Positions 21,929 to 30,187 of a DNA stretch of 64,000 nt are shown piece after piece. Position 1 is the stretch's first letter. Each line of letters opens with the position of its first letter. Made by a program: the position numbers and the translations under genes. Below the pieces are notes generated by a model. It made no database searches. It saw nothing but the letters and a program-made list of their open reading frames with translations, and was not told the origin of the DNA. This DNA comes from Gammaproteobacteria bacterium (GTDB lineage Bacteria; Pseudomonadota; Gammaproteobacteria; Burkholderiales; Burkholderiaceae_C): NCBI GenBank assembly GCA_018815325.1, contig JAHIYE010000020.1:186001-250000 (forward strand). Direction: 5' to 3'.

Positions 21929-23662
21929 ATGAATTTAACTAAACGCGAGTTTTTTCAGGTACTGGGCGCCGGCACGATGGCCGGCATGGGCTTGGGCGCA
22001 TACGCTGATGCGGATGCCGCTACGGCAGCCAATGGTTTGTACGACATCCCCAAGTTCGGCAGCGTGTCCTTTCTGCACATGACGGATTGCCACGCGCAGC
22101 TCAAGCCCATCTATTTCCGCGAACCCAATGTGAATCTGGGGATTGCCGACATGAAGGGCAACCTGCCTCACCTTGTGGGCGAGCATCTGCTGCGTACCGC
22201 CAAGATTCGTCCCGGCACGGCAGAAGCCCATGCATTGACCTATCTGAACTTTGAGAAGGCAGCACGGCGCTACGGCAAGGTGGGCGGTTTTGCCCACCTG
22301 TCCACGCTCGTCAAGCGCCTGAAGGCCAGCCGACCGGGCTCGTTGTTGCTGGATGGTGGTGACACCTGGCAAGGCTCGGCTACCTCCTTGTGGACCAATG
22401 CCCAGGACATGGTCGATGCCTGCAAGTTGCTCGGCGTGGACGTGATGACCGGCCACTGGGAATTCACCTACGGCATGGACCGTGTGAAAGAAATTATCGA
22501 GAAAGACTTTGCCGGCAAGATCGACTTTGTCGCCCAGAATGTCAAGACCAATGATTTTGGCGACCCGGTCTTCAAGCCCTATGTGATCCGCGAAATCAAT
22601 GGAGTGCCTTGCGCCATCATTGGTCAGGCTTTTCCCTATACCCCCATTGCCAATCCGCGTTACATGGTGGCGGACTGGGCCTTCGGCATCCAGGACGAGA
22701 ACATGCAGAAGATGGTGAATGAGGCTCGCGGCAAAGGTGCGCAGGTTGTCGTTGTGCTGTCGCACAACGGCATGGATGTGGACCTGAAGATGGCCAGCCG
22801 TGTCACGGGCATCGACGCCATCATGGGTGGGCACACGCACGATGGCATGCCGGTGGCCACCTTGGTGAGCAACCCGGGCGGCAAGACCATCGTGACCAAT
22901 GCTGGCTCCAACAGCAAGTTTCTGGGCGTGCTTGACTTTGAAGTCAAGGACAAGAAAGTCAGCGATTTCCGCTACAAGCTGCTGCCCATTTTTGCCAACA
23001 TGCTGCCCGCTGACCAGGAGATGGAAGATCTCATCACCAAGGTGCGTGCGCCGTACGAAGCCAAGCTGGCCGAGAAACTGGCTGTCACCGAAGGCACGCT
23101 GTACCGTCGCGGCAATTTCAACGGCACGGGTGACCAGCTGCTGCTTGATGCCCTGATGGATGTACAAGGAGCCGAGATGGCGTTTTCGCCGGGCTTCCGC
23201 TGGGGTACGAGCCTGTTGCCGGGTCAAGCCATCACGCGTGAATGGCTGATGGACATGACCGCCACCACCTATTCCTACGCCACGGTGAGCGAGATGACGG
23301 GCGCCACGATCAAGACGGTGCTCGAAGACGTGTGTGACAACCTGTTCAATCCCGACCCGTATTACCAGCAGGGCGGTGACATGGTGCGTGTCGGTGGCTT
23401 GCAGTACAGCTGCAACCCCGTGGAAAGCATGGGCAAACGCATCAGCGACATGCGCCTCAACGGCAAGATGATCGAAGCCGACAAGAAGTACAAGGTGGCT
23501 GGCTGGGCCCCTGTGGCGGAAGAGGCCAAGTCCGCAGGCGGCAAGATGGTCTGGGAAGTGGCAGAGGAGTGGCTCAAGTCCAAAGGTGGCAAGGTCCCCG
23601 AGCGCAAACTCAACACGCCCAAGCTCAGCGGGGTATTGCCCAATCCGGGCTACGCAGCTTGA
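21929..23662 (+). CDS. soxB: Thiosulfohydrolase SoxB
   Basis: 577-residue dimanganese enzyme of the 5'-nucleotidase family that hydrolyses sulfate from SoxY-bound thiosulfonate. Metal motifs: MTDCHAQ, GGDTWQGS, TGHWEFTYG, LSHNGMD and GGHTHDG. The signal has KREFFQVLGAG, a lysine-arginine variant of the Tat motif where most SoxB proteins have RR. It lies 65 bases after soxX behind a terminator, so it may have its own promoter. Confidence 0.97.
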   Translation: MNLTKREFFQVLGAGTMAGMGLGAYADADAATAANGLYDIPKFGSVSFLHMTDCHAQLKPIYFREPNVNLGIADMKGNLPHLVGEHLLRTAKIRPGTAEAHALTYLNFEKAARRYGKVGGFAHLSTLVKRLKASRPGSLLLDGGDTWQGSATSLWTNAQDMVDACKLLGVDVMTGHWEFTYGMDRVKEIIEKDFAGKIDFVAQNVKTNDFGDPVFKPYVIREINGVPCAIIGQAFPYTPIANPRYMVADWAFGIQDENMQKMVNEARGKGAQVVVVLSHNGMDVDLKMASRVTGIDAIMGGHTHDGMPVATLVSNPGGKTIVTNAGSNSKFLGVLDFEVKDKKVSDFRYKLLPIFANMLPADQEMEDLITKVRAPYEAKLAEKLAVTEGTLYRRGNFNGTGDQLLLDALMDVQGAEMAFSPGFRWGTSLLPGQAITREWLMDMTATTYSYATVSEMTGATIKTVLEDVCDNLFNPDPYYQQGGDMVRVGGLQYSCNPVESMGKRISDMRLNGKMIEADKKYKVAGWAPVAEEAKSAGGKMVWEVAEEWLKSKGGKVPERKLNTPKLSGVLPNPGYAA

Positions 23663-23686
23663 TGTCTGGCTGAGCGAGTACAAACC

Positions 23687-23711
23687 AACAGGGCCCCACG
23701 GGGCCCTGTTT
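23687..23711. terminator. Bidirectional terminator between soxB and the dsrE-like gene
   Basis: Ten-pair stem AACAGGGCCC/GGGCCCTGTT (23687-23696 with 23701-23710), loop CACG, T run on the plus strand. The convergent genes on both sides could both use it. Confidence 0.8.
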
Positions 23712-23715
23712 CATT

Positions 23716-24252
23716 TCAGCGAATCTGCTCAATGGAGAACTTCTTGTCCATCACGGTGGCGGAAATGAGCGCGTAGCCCTGGTTCTGCCAGTGCATGAGC
23801 TCGGTGAGTGCTGAGGGCGTTACTTCGACAAAGTCGTACAGATCGGCGGGGGTGTAATCGTAGTCCTTCATGGACAGGCCACAGACCTTGAATTTCACGC
23901 CCAGTTCGGCGTAGTAGCGCATGCGCTGCACCACATCTCGATAACGCTCTTCGTTCTTGCGTGCCAGGGTGACGATTTCGGTGCCATGCATGAGTACGAT
24001 GATGGGGATGTCATCCGGGATCATGCTGTAGGGTGCTTCGGTCAGGGGGTTCATCACGCCACGGACCCAGTTCAACGCACTGGCCAATTTGGCCGGGTCG
24101 TCGAGGTAAATATCGATCAGGGCCTTGGGGTTCTTGTAAGGGGTCTGTGTCACCTTGGCCTGGGCCAGCGCCGTGCCCATGTGCAAGCCGCTGACCAGCA
24201 GTGCGGCCAGGATGATGAGGCGTGTGAGCCGATGAAGAGGGGTGTGTGACAT
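23716..24252 (-). CDS. Exported DsrE-family protein
   Basis: 178 residues with an N-terminal signal peptide (cleavage near TALA, about residue 29) and a DsrE/DsrF-like domain. A single cysteine in FKVCGLSM matches the position used by DsrE-type sulfur carriers. Cytoplasmic DsrE proteins carry persulfide; this one is predicted periplasmic. It converges on soxB, so it may bind or relay sulfur in the periplasm, but this is inference from family and neighbours. Confidence 0.85.
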   Translation of the reverse strand: MSHTPLHRLTRLIILAALLVSGLHMGTALAQAKVTQTPYKNPKALIDIYLDDPAKLASALNWVRGVMNPLTEAPYSMIPDDIPIIVLMHGTEIVTLARKNEERYRDVVQRMRYYAELGVKFKVCGLSMKDYDYTPADLYDFVEVTPSALTELMHWQNQGYALISATVMDKKFSIEQIR

Positions 24253-24281
24253 GGCGGGCTCCGTTGCAGATGCCGCCGCTA

Positions 24282-24356
24282 TGGTGCCCCCGACAGGAAT
24301 CGAACCTGTATCTAGCGCTTAGGAGGCGCTCGTTCTATCCATTGAACTACGGCGGC
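24282..24356 (-). tRNA. tRNA-Arg, anticodon CCU
   Basis: 75 bases on the minus strand folding as a cloverleaf: D stem GTTC/GAAC, anticodon stem AGCGC/GCGCT with loop CTCCTAA, T arm ACAGG-TTCGATT-CCTGT and encoded CCA. The acceptor stem GCCGCCG against CGGGGGC has a G-G mismatch at pair 4-69; all other pairs are standard. It reads AGG codons. Confidence 0.93.
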
Positions 24357-24443
24357 AAGGTCACCATTGTAAATGGCGTCTTGCCGTCGCATGGCCGGAT
24401 GTTTGTACCTAGCAGGGGCTTTCAACGGAATGCGGAGGCGTTG

Positions 24444-25658
24444 CTATTTCGTGAGCAGGCGCATGGCTTCTTCGAGGCCCTTGAGGGTCAGGGGATACAT
24501 GCGGTGGTTCACCAGTTGTTGAATCACCGCAATGCTTTGGCGGTATTGCCAGACGCCCTGCGGCTCGGGGTTGATCCAGGCGAACTTGGGGAAGGCATGG
24601 GTCAGGCGCTGAAGCCACTCGACACCGGCCTCCTCGTTGTTGTACTCCACGCTGCCGCCCGGCTGCAGGATCTCGTAGGGGCTCATGGTGGTGTCGCCCA
24701 CGAAGATCAGCTTGTAGTCCTTGTTGTACTTGCGGATGATGTCCCAGGTAGCGAACTTTTCGCTGAAGCGGCGCCGGTTGTTCTTCCACATGAAGTCGTA
24801 GACGCAGTTGTGGAAGTAGTAGAACTCCAGGTGCTTGAACTCGCTCTTGGTCGCGCTGAAGAGCTCTTCCACGCGGGCAATGTGCTCGTCCATGGTGCCG
24901 CCCACGTCCATCAGCAGCAGCACCTTCACATTGTTGTGGCGCTCGGGTCGCATCTTGATGTCGAGGTAGCCGGCATTGGCGGCGGTTTTGCTGATGGTCT
25001 CGTCCAGGTCCAGTTCGTCTTCATGGCCCTCGCGGGCGAACTTGCGCAGTCGGCGCAGCGCGACCTTGATGTTGCGTGTGCCCAGTTCCTGCGTGTCGTC
25101 GTAGTCCTTGTAGGCACGCTGGTCCCAGACCTTGATGGCGCTTTTGTTGCGGCCTTTCTCCTGGCCGATGCGGATGCCCTGGGGGTTGTAGCCGTTGGCA
25201 CCGAAGGGCGAGGTGCCGCCCGTGCCAATCCACTTGCTGCCACCTTCGTGTCGCTCTTTCTGTTCCTCAAATCGCTTTTTCAGCGTTTCCATGAGTTCGT
25301 CCCAGCCCATTTTCTCGATGGCGGCTTTTTCCTCGGGGCTGAGCTCAAGCTCCAGGTTCTTGCGCAACCACTCCAGCGGGATGTCCTTGGTGAAGTCGGC
25401 AATCATCTCCACGCCCTTGAAGTAGGCGGCGAAGGCGCGATCAAACTTGTCGTAGTGCTTCTCGTCCTTTACCAGTGTGGTGCGGCTGAGGTAGTAGAAG
25501 TCATCAATCTTGTAGCCCGTGGGCTCGTTGTCGGCCTCTGGCTGCGGCGTGTTGGGGCCGACGACGCCTTCTTTCAGGGCTTCAAGCAAAGTCAGGTATT
25601 CCTTCACCGAAACCGGCAACTTGGCAGAACGCAGGGTGTAGAAAAAATCGATCAGCAT
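24444..25658 (-). CDS. VWA-domain CoxE-like protein
   Basis: 404 residues. The N-terminal half (LIDFFYTLRSAKLPVSVKEY) is typical of the CoxE/VWA family; the C-terminal half has a von Willebrand A fold with the metal site as DVGGTMDEH, the usual altered form in this family. Such proteins act with MoxR AAA+ ATPases in metal-centre insertion or protein remodelling. The MoxR partner (26316-27170) is upstream in the same direction with a GNAT gene between. The target is unknown. Confidence 0.88.
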   Translation of the reverse strand: MLIDFFYTLRSAKLPVSVKEYLTLLEALKEGVVGPNTPQPEADNEPTGYKIDDFYYLSRTTLVKDEKHYDKFDRAFAAYFKGVEMIADFTKDIPLEWLRKNLELELSPEEKAAIEKMGWDELMETLKKRFEEQKERHEGGSKWIGTGGTSPFGANGYNPQGIRIGQEKGRNKSAIKVWDQRAYKDYDDTQELGTRNIKVALRRLRKFAREGHEDELDLDETISKTAANAGYLDIKMRPERHNNVKVLLLMDVGGTMDEHIARVEELFSATKSEFKHLEFYYFHNCVYDFMWKNNRRRFSEKFATWDIIRKYNKDYKLIFVGDTTMSPYEILQPGGSVEYNNEEAGVEWLQRLTHAFPKFAWINPEPQGVWQYRQSIAVIQQLVNHRMYPLTLKGLEEAMRLLTK

Positions 25659-25673
25659 GGATATCTCCTGCCC

Positions 25674-26303
25674 TCAGGACCTCGGCTTGGCGAGTTGGTG
25701 AGTCAGGTGGGTTTTCACCGTGGGCCACTCAGAGGCAATGATGCTGTAGACACAGGTATCACGCAGGCTGCCGTTGGGGCTGAGCTGGTGCGAACGCAGT
25801 ACGCCGTCAAGCTTGGCGCCCAGTCGCTCGATGCCTCTGCGGCTCTGGTGGTTGAAGAAGTGGGTACGGAATTCCACCGCGATGCAGTTCAGGCTATCAA
25901 ACGCGTGCGACAGCAGCATCAGCTTGCACTCGGTGTTCAGCGCGGTACGCTGCACGCTCTGGCGGTACCAGGTGGAGCCGATCTCAAGCCGGCGATTGGT
26001 CGCGTCGATGTTCATGAAGGTCGTCATGCCCGCCAGACGGCCCGGTGTGCCGTCGGATTTGAGCTCACGCACGGCGAACGGCAGCATGCTGCCCTTTGCC
26101 TGCAATGACAGGCGGCGCTCAATTTCACTGCGCATGGTCTGGGGCGAGGGGATGCTGGTGTACCAGAGCTCCCACAGCTGACCATCCTGCACGGCGGTAA
26201 TGGCCTGCGCCTCGTGTGCCAGTGTGAGCGGCTCCAGCAGCGCGTGTCGCCCCTGCAGGGTGACAGCAGCAGGCGGCAGGGTTGACGGGGCAGCCTTGTC
26301 CAT
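25674..26303 (-). CDS. GNAT-family acetyltransferase (RimJ/RimL-like)
   Basis: 209 residues. ALLEPLTLAHEAQAI, GMTTFMNIDATNRRLEIGSTW and the later LNTECKLMLLSHAFDSL are typical of RimL-like N-acetyltransferases, which acetylate protein N-termini or small amines with acetyl-CoA. The gene lies 15 bases before the VWA gene and 12 bases after the MoxR gene, so the three form one unit although a GNAT between these partners is not usual. Substrate unknown. Confidence 0.85.
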   Translation of the reverse strand: MDKAAPSTLPPAAVTLQGRHALLEPLTLAHEAQAITAVQDGQLWELWYTSIPSPQTMRSEIERRLSLQAKGSMLPFAVRELKSDGTPGRLAGMTTFMNIDATNRRLEIGSTWYRQSVQRTALNTECKLMLLSHAFDSLNCIAVEFRTHFFNHQSRRGIERLGAKLDGVLRSHQLSPNGSLRDTCVYSIIASEWPTVKTHLTHQLAKPRS

Positions 26304-26315
26304 GGTGATGCGTGT

Positions 26316-27170
26316 TCAGCGGTTGTGGCGCTGCATGAACACCAGTTTTTCGAACAGCGTCACGTCCTGCTCGTTCTTGAGCAGCGCCCCCACCAGCGGA
26401 GGCACGGCGACCTTGTCGTCCTTGCTCTGCAGGGCTTCCAGGGGAATGTCTTCGGCCATCAGCAGCTTCAGCCAGTCCAGCAACTCGCTGGTGGAGGGCT
26501 TTTTCTTGAGACCCGGCAGGTTGCGCACGTCGTAGAAGGTTTTCATGGCTGCGCCCAGCAACTCCTTCTTGAGGCCCGGGAAATGCACGTCGATGATGCT
26601 TTGCATGGTCTCGGCATCGGGGAACTTGATGTAGTGGAAGAAGCAGCGACGCAGGAAGGCGTCCGGCAACTCTTTCTCATTGTTGGAGGTGATGAACACC
26701 AGGGGCCGGTTCTTGGCCTTGATCAGCTCGCGGGTTTCATAGCAGTAGAACTCCATGCGGTCGATTTCCCGCAGCAAGTCGTTGGGGAACTCGATATCGG
26801 CCTTGTCGATCTCGTCGATCAGCAACGCCACCGGCCGGTCGGCCGTGAAAGCCTGCCACAGCACACCTTTGACAATGTAGTTGTGGATGTCCTTGACGCG
26901 CTCACCACCGTCCACATCGGAGAGTTGCGAGTCGCGCAGCCGGCTCACGGCATCGTATTCATACAGGCCCTGCTGGGCTTTGGTGGTGGACTTGACATGC
27001 CATTGCAGCAGTGGCATATCCAGCGCCTGGGCCACTTCTTCGGCCAGCATGGTCTTGCCGGTGCCGGGCTCGCCCTTGACGAGCAGCGGGCGTTTGAGGG
27101 TGATGGCCGCATTGACCGAAAGCATCAGGTCCTGGGTGGCAACGTAGTTCTTGGTTCCGTGGAATTTCAT
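26316..27170 (-). CDS. MoxR-family AAA+ ATPase
   Basis: 284 residues with Walker A GEPGTGKT (about 37-44), Walker B ALLIDEIDKAD and sensor FITSNNEKELPDAFLRRC. MoxR ATPases work with VWA proteins as metal-insertion or assembly chaperones. It is first in the unit MoxR-GNAT-VWA transcribed away from the cytochrome c4 gene. The closeness to the sox genes may mean that it helps mature a Sox or cytochrome enzyme, which is inference. Confidence 0.92.
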   Translation of the reverse strand: MKFHGTKNYVATQDLMLSVNAAITLKRPLLVKGEPGTGKTMLAEEVAQALDMPLLQWHVKSTTKAQQGLYEYDAVSRLRDSQLSDVDGGERVKDIHNYIVKGVLWQAFTADRPVALLIDEIDKADIEFPNDLLREIDRMEFYCYETRELIKAKNRPLVFITSNNEKELPDAFLRRCFFHYIKFPDAETMQSIIDVHFPGLKKELLGAAMKTFYDVRNLPGLKKKPSTSELLDWLKLLMAEDIPLEALQSKDDKVAVPPLVGALLKNEQDVTLFEKLVFMQRHNR

Positions 27171-27221
27171 GGTTCTGGCGTGCAGTCAAAAAGGCCTGGC
27201 CGAAGGGGCCCCGGTGGCCGA

Positions 27222-27261
27222 TATAATAGAAAGCTGATTTATATCAATCAACAGTTGATTG
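27222..27261 (+). promoter_or_regulatory. Promoter with FNR-like box and 17-bp palindrome before cytochrome c4
   Basis: A consensus -10 TATAAT (27222-27227) is followed by CTGATTTATATCAA (27234-27247), matching the FNR/Anr consensus at all but one defined base, and by the perfect palindrome CAATCAAC-A-GTTGATTG (27245-27261). Downstream placement suggests repression. No good -35 is seen. Confidence 0.5.
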
Positions 27262-27271
27262 TCCTCGCAAA

Positions 27272-27937
27272 ATGAACAAACTGATCCTTTCGATTTCTAC
27301 CCTGCTTGTCGCCTCTGCGACGGCTTTTTCAGCCCACGCCCAGGATCTCAAGGGTGATATCAAGGCCGGCGAGAAAAAAATTGACATGTGTATTGGCTGC
27401 CACGGCATCGTGGGCTATCAGGCCAGTTTCCCTGAAGTCTACAAAGTGCCCAAAATCTCGGGCCAGGGTGCCAAGTACATTGTGGCAGCGCTCTCCGCCT
27501 ACAAAAAAGGCGAGCGCAAACACCCCACGATGCGCGCCATTGCTGATTCGCTGAGCGATCAGGACATGGCCGACATTGCCGCCTACTATGAGGTGCACGG
27601 CAAGGTAGACGGTGCCGAGCTGCCTGCTACGGCTGCCGAAGGCCCTGCCAAGGCCATGGCCCTGGTGCAAAAAGGCGCCTGTTTCTCCTGCCATGGTGCG
27701 AACTACAGCAAGCCGATCGACCCCTCCTACCCCAAGATCGCCGGTCAAAACGCTGATTACCTGTTTGTTGCCCTGAAAGCCTACAAGACCGAGAACAACG
27801 CCGTGGTGGGGCGTGGCAACGCCATCATGGGCGGTGTTGCCAAGCAGTTCAGCAATACTGAACTCAAGGAAATGGCCAAGTACATCAGCAGCCTGCCGGG
27901 TGAGCTCAAGACCGTTCCTGAGCATAAATTCCGCTGA
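27272..27937 (+). CDS. Diheme cytochrome c4
   Basis: 221 residues with signal peptide (FSAHA) and two heme motifs, CIGCH at 40-44 and CFSCH at 137-141, in two similar halves, as in cytochrome c4. It carries electrons in the periplasm to terminal oxidases, and here could link the Sox enzymes to the oxidase. It is divergent from the MoxR gene behind a promoter with FNR-like box. A strong terminator follows. Confidence 0.93.
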   Translation: MNKLILSISTLLVASATAFSAHAQDLKGDIKAGEKKIDMCIGCHGIVGYQASFPEVYKVPKISGQGAKYIVAALSAYKKGERKHPTMRAIADSLSDQDMADIAAYYEVHGKVDGAELPATAAEGPAKAMALVQKGACFSCHGANYSKPIDPSYPKIAGQNADYLFVALKAYKTENNAVVGRGNAIMGGVAKQFSNTELKEMAKYISSLPGELKTVPEHKFR

Positions 27938-27955
27938 TCCTGGCTGCTGAACAGG

Positions 27956-27983
27956 AAAAAGCCGCTCATTGAGCGGCTTTTTT
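27956..27983 (+). terminator. Intrinsic terminator after cytochrome c4
   Basis: GCCGCTC/GAGCGGC stem with loop ATT (27961-27977), extended by A5/T5 on either side; a typical terminator that may also work on the minus strand. Confidence 0.9.
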
Positions 27984-28033
27984 GCTTCTGGCTCTTGCCC
28001 TTATTGCCAGAGAAGCTATTGAATTGATAGCGA
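27984..28033 (-). repeat. Dispersed intergenic repeat, copy B
   Basis: Read on the minus strand: GCTATCAATTCAATAGC, then TTCTCTGG and GGGCAAGAGCCAGAAGC, the same order of parts as copy A at 11751. It begins directly after the cytochrome c4 terminator. Confidence 0.65.
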
Positions 28034-28073
28034 ACGTATTTACGACGTGGAGGCCGTGCAAGTGACCTGGAGT

Positions 28074-28511
28074 TCAGTCCCGCGTGGCGTGGCGCTGCAC
28101 ACAGGCAATATAGGCCTCACCGTCAGGCGGACGGCCCGCGCGCTGGCTCTCCCAGACCATCTGGCCCAGGCACTCCATGGTTTCGTGGTGGGCATCGTGC
28201 AGCGAATTGCGCCGGGCCGTCAGTAGCTCAACGGCCTGACGAATGCCCCGCGGCTGGTCAATGCTGCATTGCTCGCTGATGGACAGGTGCATCGACAGAT
28301 GCAGAAACGGATTGGTCTTGCCGGCCTCCACGTCATACATCTTGAGCAGCGCAGCCGCCTCATCCGCAAAATCCGCGTGGTACTCGGGGTGCTCGGCCAT
28401 CCACTGGCTGGCGAGCTGCTCGATGGCTTCCAGGGTTTGTCCATCGCGGGATTTTCTGTAGACACTGCAGAAAAAACGACGGACATCGGCTTGGGAGGGC
28501 TGGATCAACAT
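28074..28511 (-). CDS. DUF1841-family protein
   Basis: 145 residues beginning MLIQPSQADVRRFFCSVYRK. The NPFLHLSMHLSISEQ segment and the histidine-rich DAHHETMEC part are typical of DUF1841, a small proteobacterial family without known function. It has no signal peptide or membrane segment. It lies 53 bases after the pcaR-like gene on the same strand (pcaR is upstream). Confidence 0.83.
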   Translation of the reverse strand: MLIQPSQADVRRFFCSVYRKSRDGQTLEAIEQLASQWMAEHPEYHADFADEAAALLKMYDVEAGKTNPFLHLSMHLSISEQCSIDQPRGIRQAVELLTARRNSLHDAHHETMECLGQMVWESQRAGRPPDGEAYIACVQRHATRD

Positions 28512-28564
28512 GAGACGGATGATTGCAAAAGAGGGAGGATACGTCAGGTGCGTTGCCGGCTTGC

Positions 28565-29347
28565 TCAGGGCAGCAGTTTTGAGATGGCCTGTGCGCAGCG
28601 CAGCAGGGCGGGCAGCAGATGGTCCTGTGCCGTTTTGACATTGGTGCGATTGGCTTGCCCGCTGATGTTGAGTGCGGCAATCGTGCGCCCTGCGCGGTTG
28701 GTGATGGGGGCGGCCAGCGAAATCAGGCCTTCTTCCAGTTCCTGGTTCACCAGACTCCAGCCCTGACGCCGTACCTGCTGAACTTTGGCCAACAAGGCTT
28801 CTGTGCTGGTGACGGTATGCCGGGTCAGTGCGTGTGGCTTGGCGAGCTTCAGGCGACGCAGAACCTCCTCGTCTGGCTGGTCGGCCAGCAGCACGCGGCC
28901 CATTGAGGTGCAGTAGGCCGGCAGACGTGAGCCCACGCCCAGGCTGATGCTCATGACCTTGTGCGTGGGCACCCGCAACACGTAGACGATGTCGGTGCCG
29001 TCGAGCACGGCTGCCGAGCAGGATTCCTTGAGCTGCTCCACGAGCTGCTCCATGAGGGGTTCGGCCAGGTTCCAGATCGGCATGGATGAGAGGTAAGCAA
29101 AACCCAGGTCAAGAATGCGCGCGGTGAGACGGAACAACTTGCCATCGCTTTCCACATAGCCCAGGGTCTGCAGCGTCAGCAGGATGCGGCGTGCACCCGC
29201 GCGGGTGAGGCCAGTGCGCTCGGCCACCTCGGTGAGGGTCTGCTGCGGGGCCTGCGCGCTGAAGGAACGGATCACCTCCAGCCCGCGTGCGAAGGACTGC
29301 ACATAACTGTCGCCGGGTGAGGGCGGTGGGGTGGCGCTGGGAGGCAT
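28565..29347 (-). CDS. pcaR: IclR-family regulator PcaR/PcaU type
   Basis: 260 residues: helix-turn-helix (TLTEVAERTGLTRAGARRIL) and an IclR effector domain with AAVLDGTDIVYVLRV and QELEEGLISLAAPI. This subgroup controls beta-ketoadipate genes in response to protocatechuate or beta-ketoadipate. It is divergent from pcaI with repeated operator-like sites between, so it is probably an autoregulated activator of pcaIJ and perhaps pcaF. Confidence 0.88.
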   Translation of the reverse strand: MPPSATPPPSPGDSYVQSFARGLEVIRSFSAQAPQQTLTEVAERTGLTRAGARRILLTLQTLGYVESDGKLFRLTARILDLGFAYLSSMPIWNLAEPLMEQLVEQLKESCSAAVLDGTDIVYVLRVPTHKVMSISLGVGSRLPAYCTSMGRVLLADQPDEEVLRRLKLAKPHALTRHTVTSTEALLAKVQQVRRQGWSLVNQELEEGLISLAAPITNRAGRTIAALNISGQANRTNVKTAQDHLLPALLRCAQAISKLLP

Positions 29348-29381
29348 TACGGGCAGGTTTGCAGAATCGTTTAGAATTCAT

Positions 29382-29413
29382 TATACGAACAAATGTTCTA
29401 TATACGAACAAAT
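29382..29413. promoter_or_regulatory. IclR/PcaR operator-like repeats upstream of pcaI
   Basis: TATACGAACAAAT appears at 29382-29394 and 29401-29413, 19 bases apart; between them GAACA-AA-TGTTC (29387-29398) makes an inverted repeat. IclR regulators of this group bind GAAC/GTTC repeats of this kind. Confidence 0.55.
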
Positions 29414-29470
29414 TGAGCCCCGCCTGGCTGTTGTCCTTTGCGCGGGAGGCGTAGTTTCTGGAGACTGTGC

Positions 29471-30187
29471 ATGATCAACAAAATTGCCCATTCCGTGGCT
29501 GAAGCGCTTGAGGGCGTGAAAGACGGCTCAACCGTCATGATCGGCGGCTTCGGCACGGCCGGCATTCCCAATGAACTGATTGATGGCCTGATTGCGCAGG
29601 GCGCGAAAGACCTCACGGTGGTCAACAACAATGCGGGTAACGGTGATACGGGGCTGGCTGCGCTGCTGGCCACCGGGCGCGTACGCAAGATCATCTGCAG
29701 CTTTCCACGTCAGGCCGATAGTCAGGTATTTGATGGCTTGTACCGCAGCGGCAAGCTCGAGCTGGAGCTCGTACCCCAGGGCAATCTGTCCGAGCGTATC
29801 CGTGCCGCAGGTGCCGGCATCGGCGCCTTCTTCACGCCCACGGGCTATGGCACGGAACTCGCGAAAAACGCCGATGGTTCCAGCAAGGAAACGCGCGAGA
29901 TCAACGGCAAACAGTATGTGCTTGAGCACCCGATCCATGGCGATGTGGCGCTGATCAAGGCTGAGCGTGGCGACCGCTGGGGCAACCTGACCTACCGCAT
30001 GACGGCACGCAACTTTGGCCCCAGCATGGCGATGGCCTGCAAGCAGTCGATTGCGAGCGTGCACGAGATTGTCGAGCTTGGCGATCTGGACCCCGAGGCA
30101 GTTGTGACACCCGCCATCTTCGTGAGCAAGATCGTGAAGGTCGAACGCCAGGTCACCCAGGGTGGTGGTTTCAAAAAGGCAGCATGA
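29471..30187 (+). CDS. pcaI: 3-oxoadipate CoA-transferase subunit A
   Basis: 238-residue alpha subunit of succinyl-CoA:3-oxoadipate CoA-transferase, activating beta-ketoadipate. It has the family glycine-rich motif VMIGGFGTAGIPNELI and the GNLSERIRAAGAGIGAFFTPTG region in order. The ATG at 29471 is chosen after a TCTGGAG site; an upstream in-frame ATG at 29438 is less likely. PcaJ follows after an unusually long 154-base gap that holds a repeat. Confidence 0.95.
   Translation: MINKIAHSVAEALEGVKDGSTVMIGGFGTAGIPNELIDGLIAQGAKDLTVVNNNAGNGDTGLAALLATGRVRKIICSFPRQADSQVFDGLYRSGKLELELVPQGNLSERIRAAGAGIGAFFTPTGYGTELAKNADGSSKETREINGKQYVLEHPIHGDVALIKAERGDRWGNLTYRMTARNFGPSMAMACKQSIASVHEIVELGDLDPEAVVTPAIFVSKIVKVERQVTQGGGFKKAA

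Noticed and set aside
21935-23683. Long open frame antisense to soxB (about 580 codons)
   Set aside because: soxB is certain on the plus strand, and the antisense product has no recognisable domain.
24246-26108. 620-codon plus-strand frame across the tRNA, VWA and GNAT genes
   Set aside because: It runs through a tRNA and opposite two well-supported genes; composition is that of a shadow frame.
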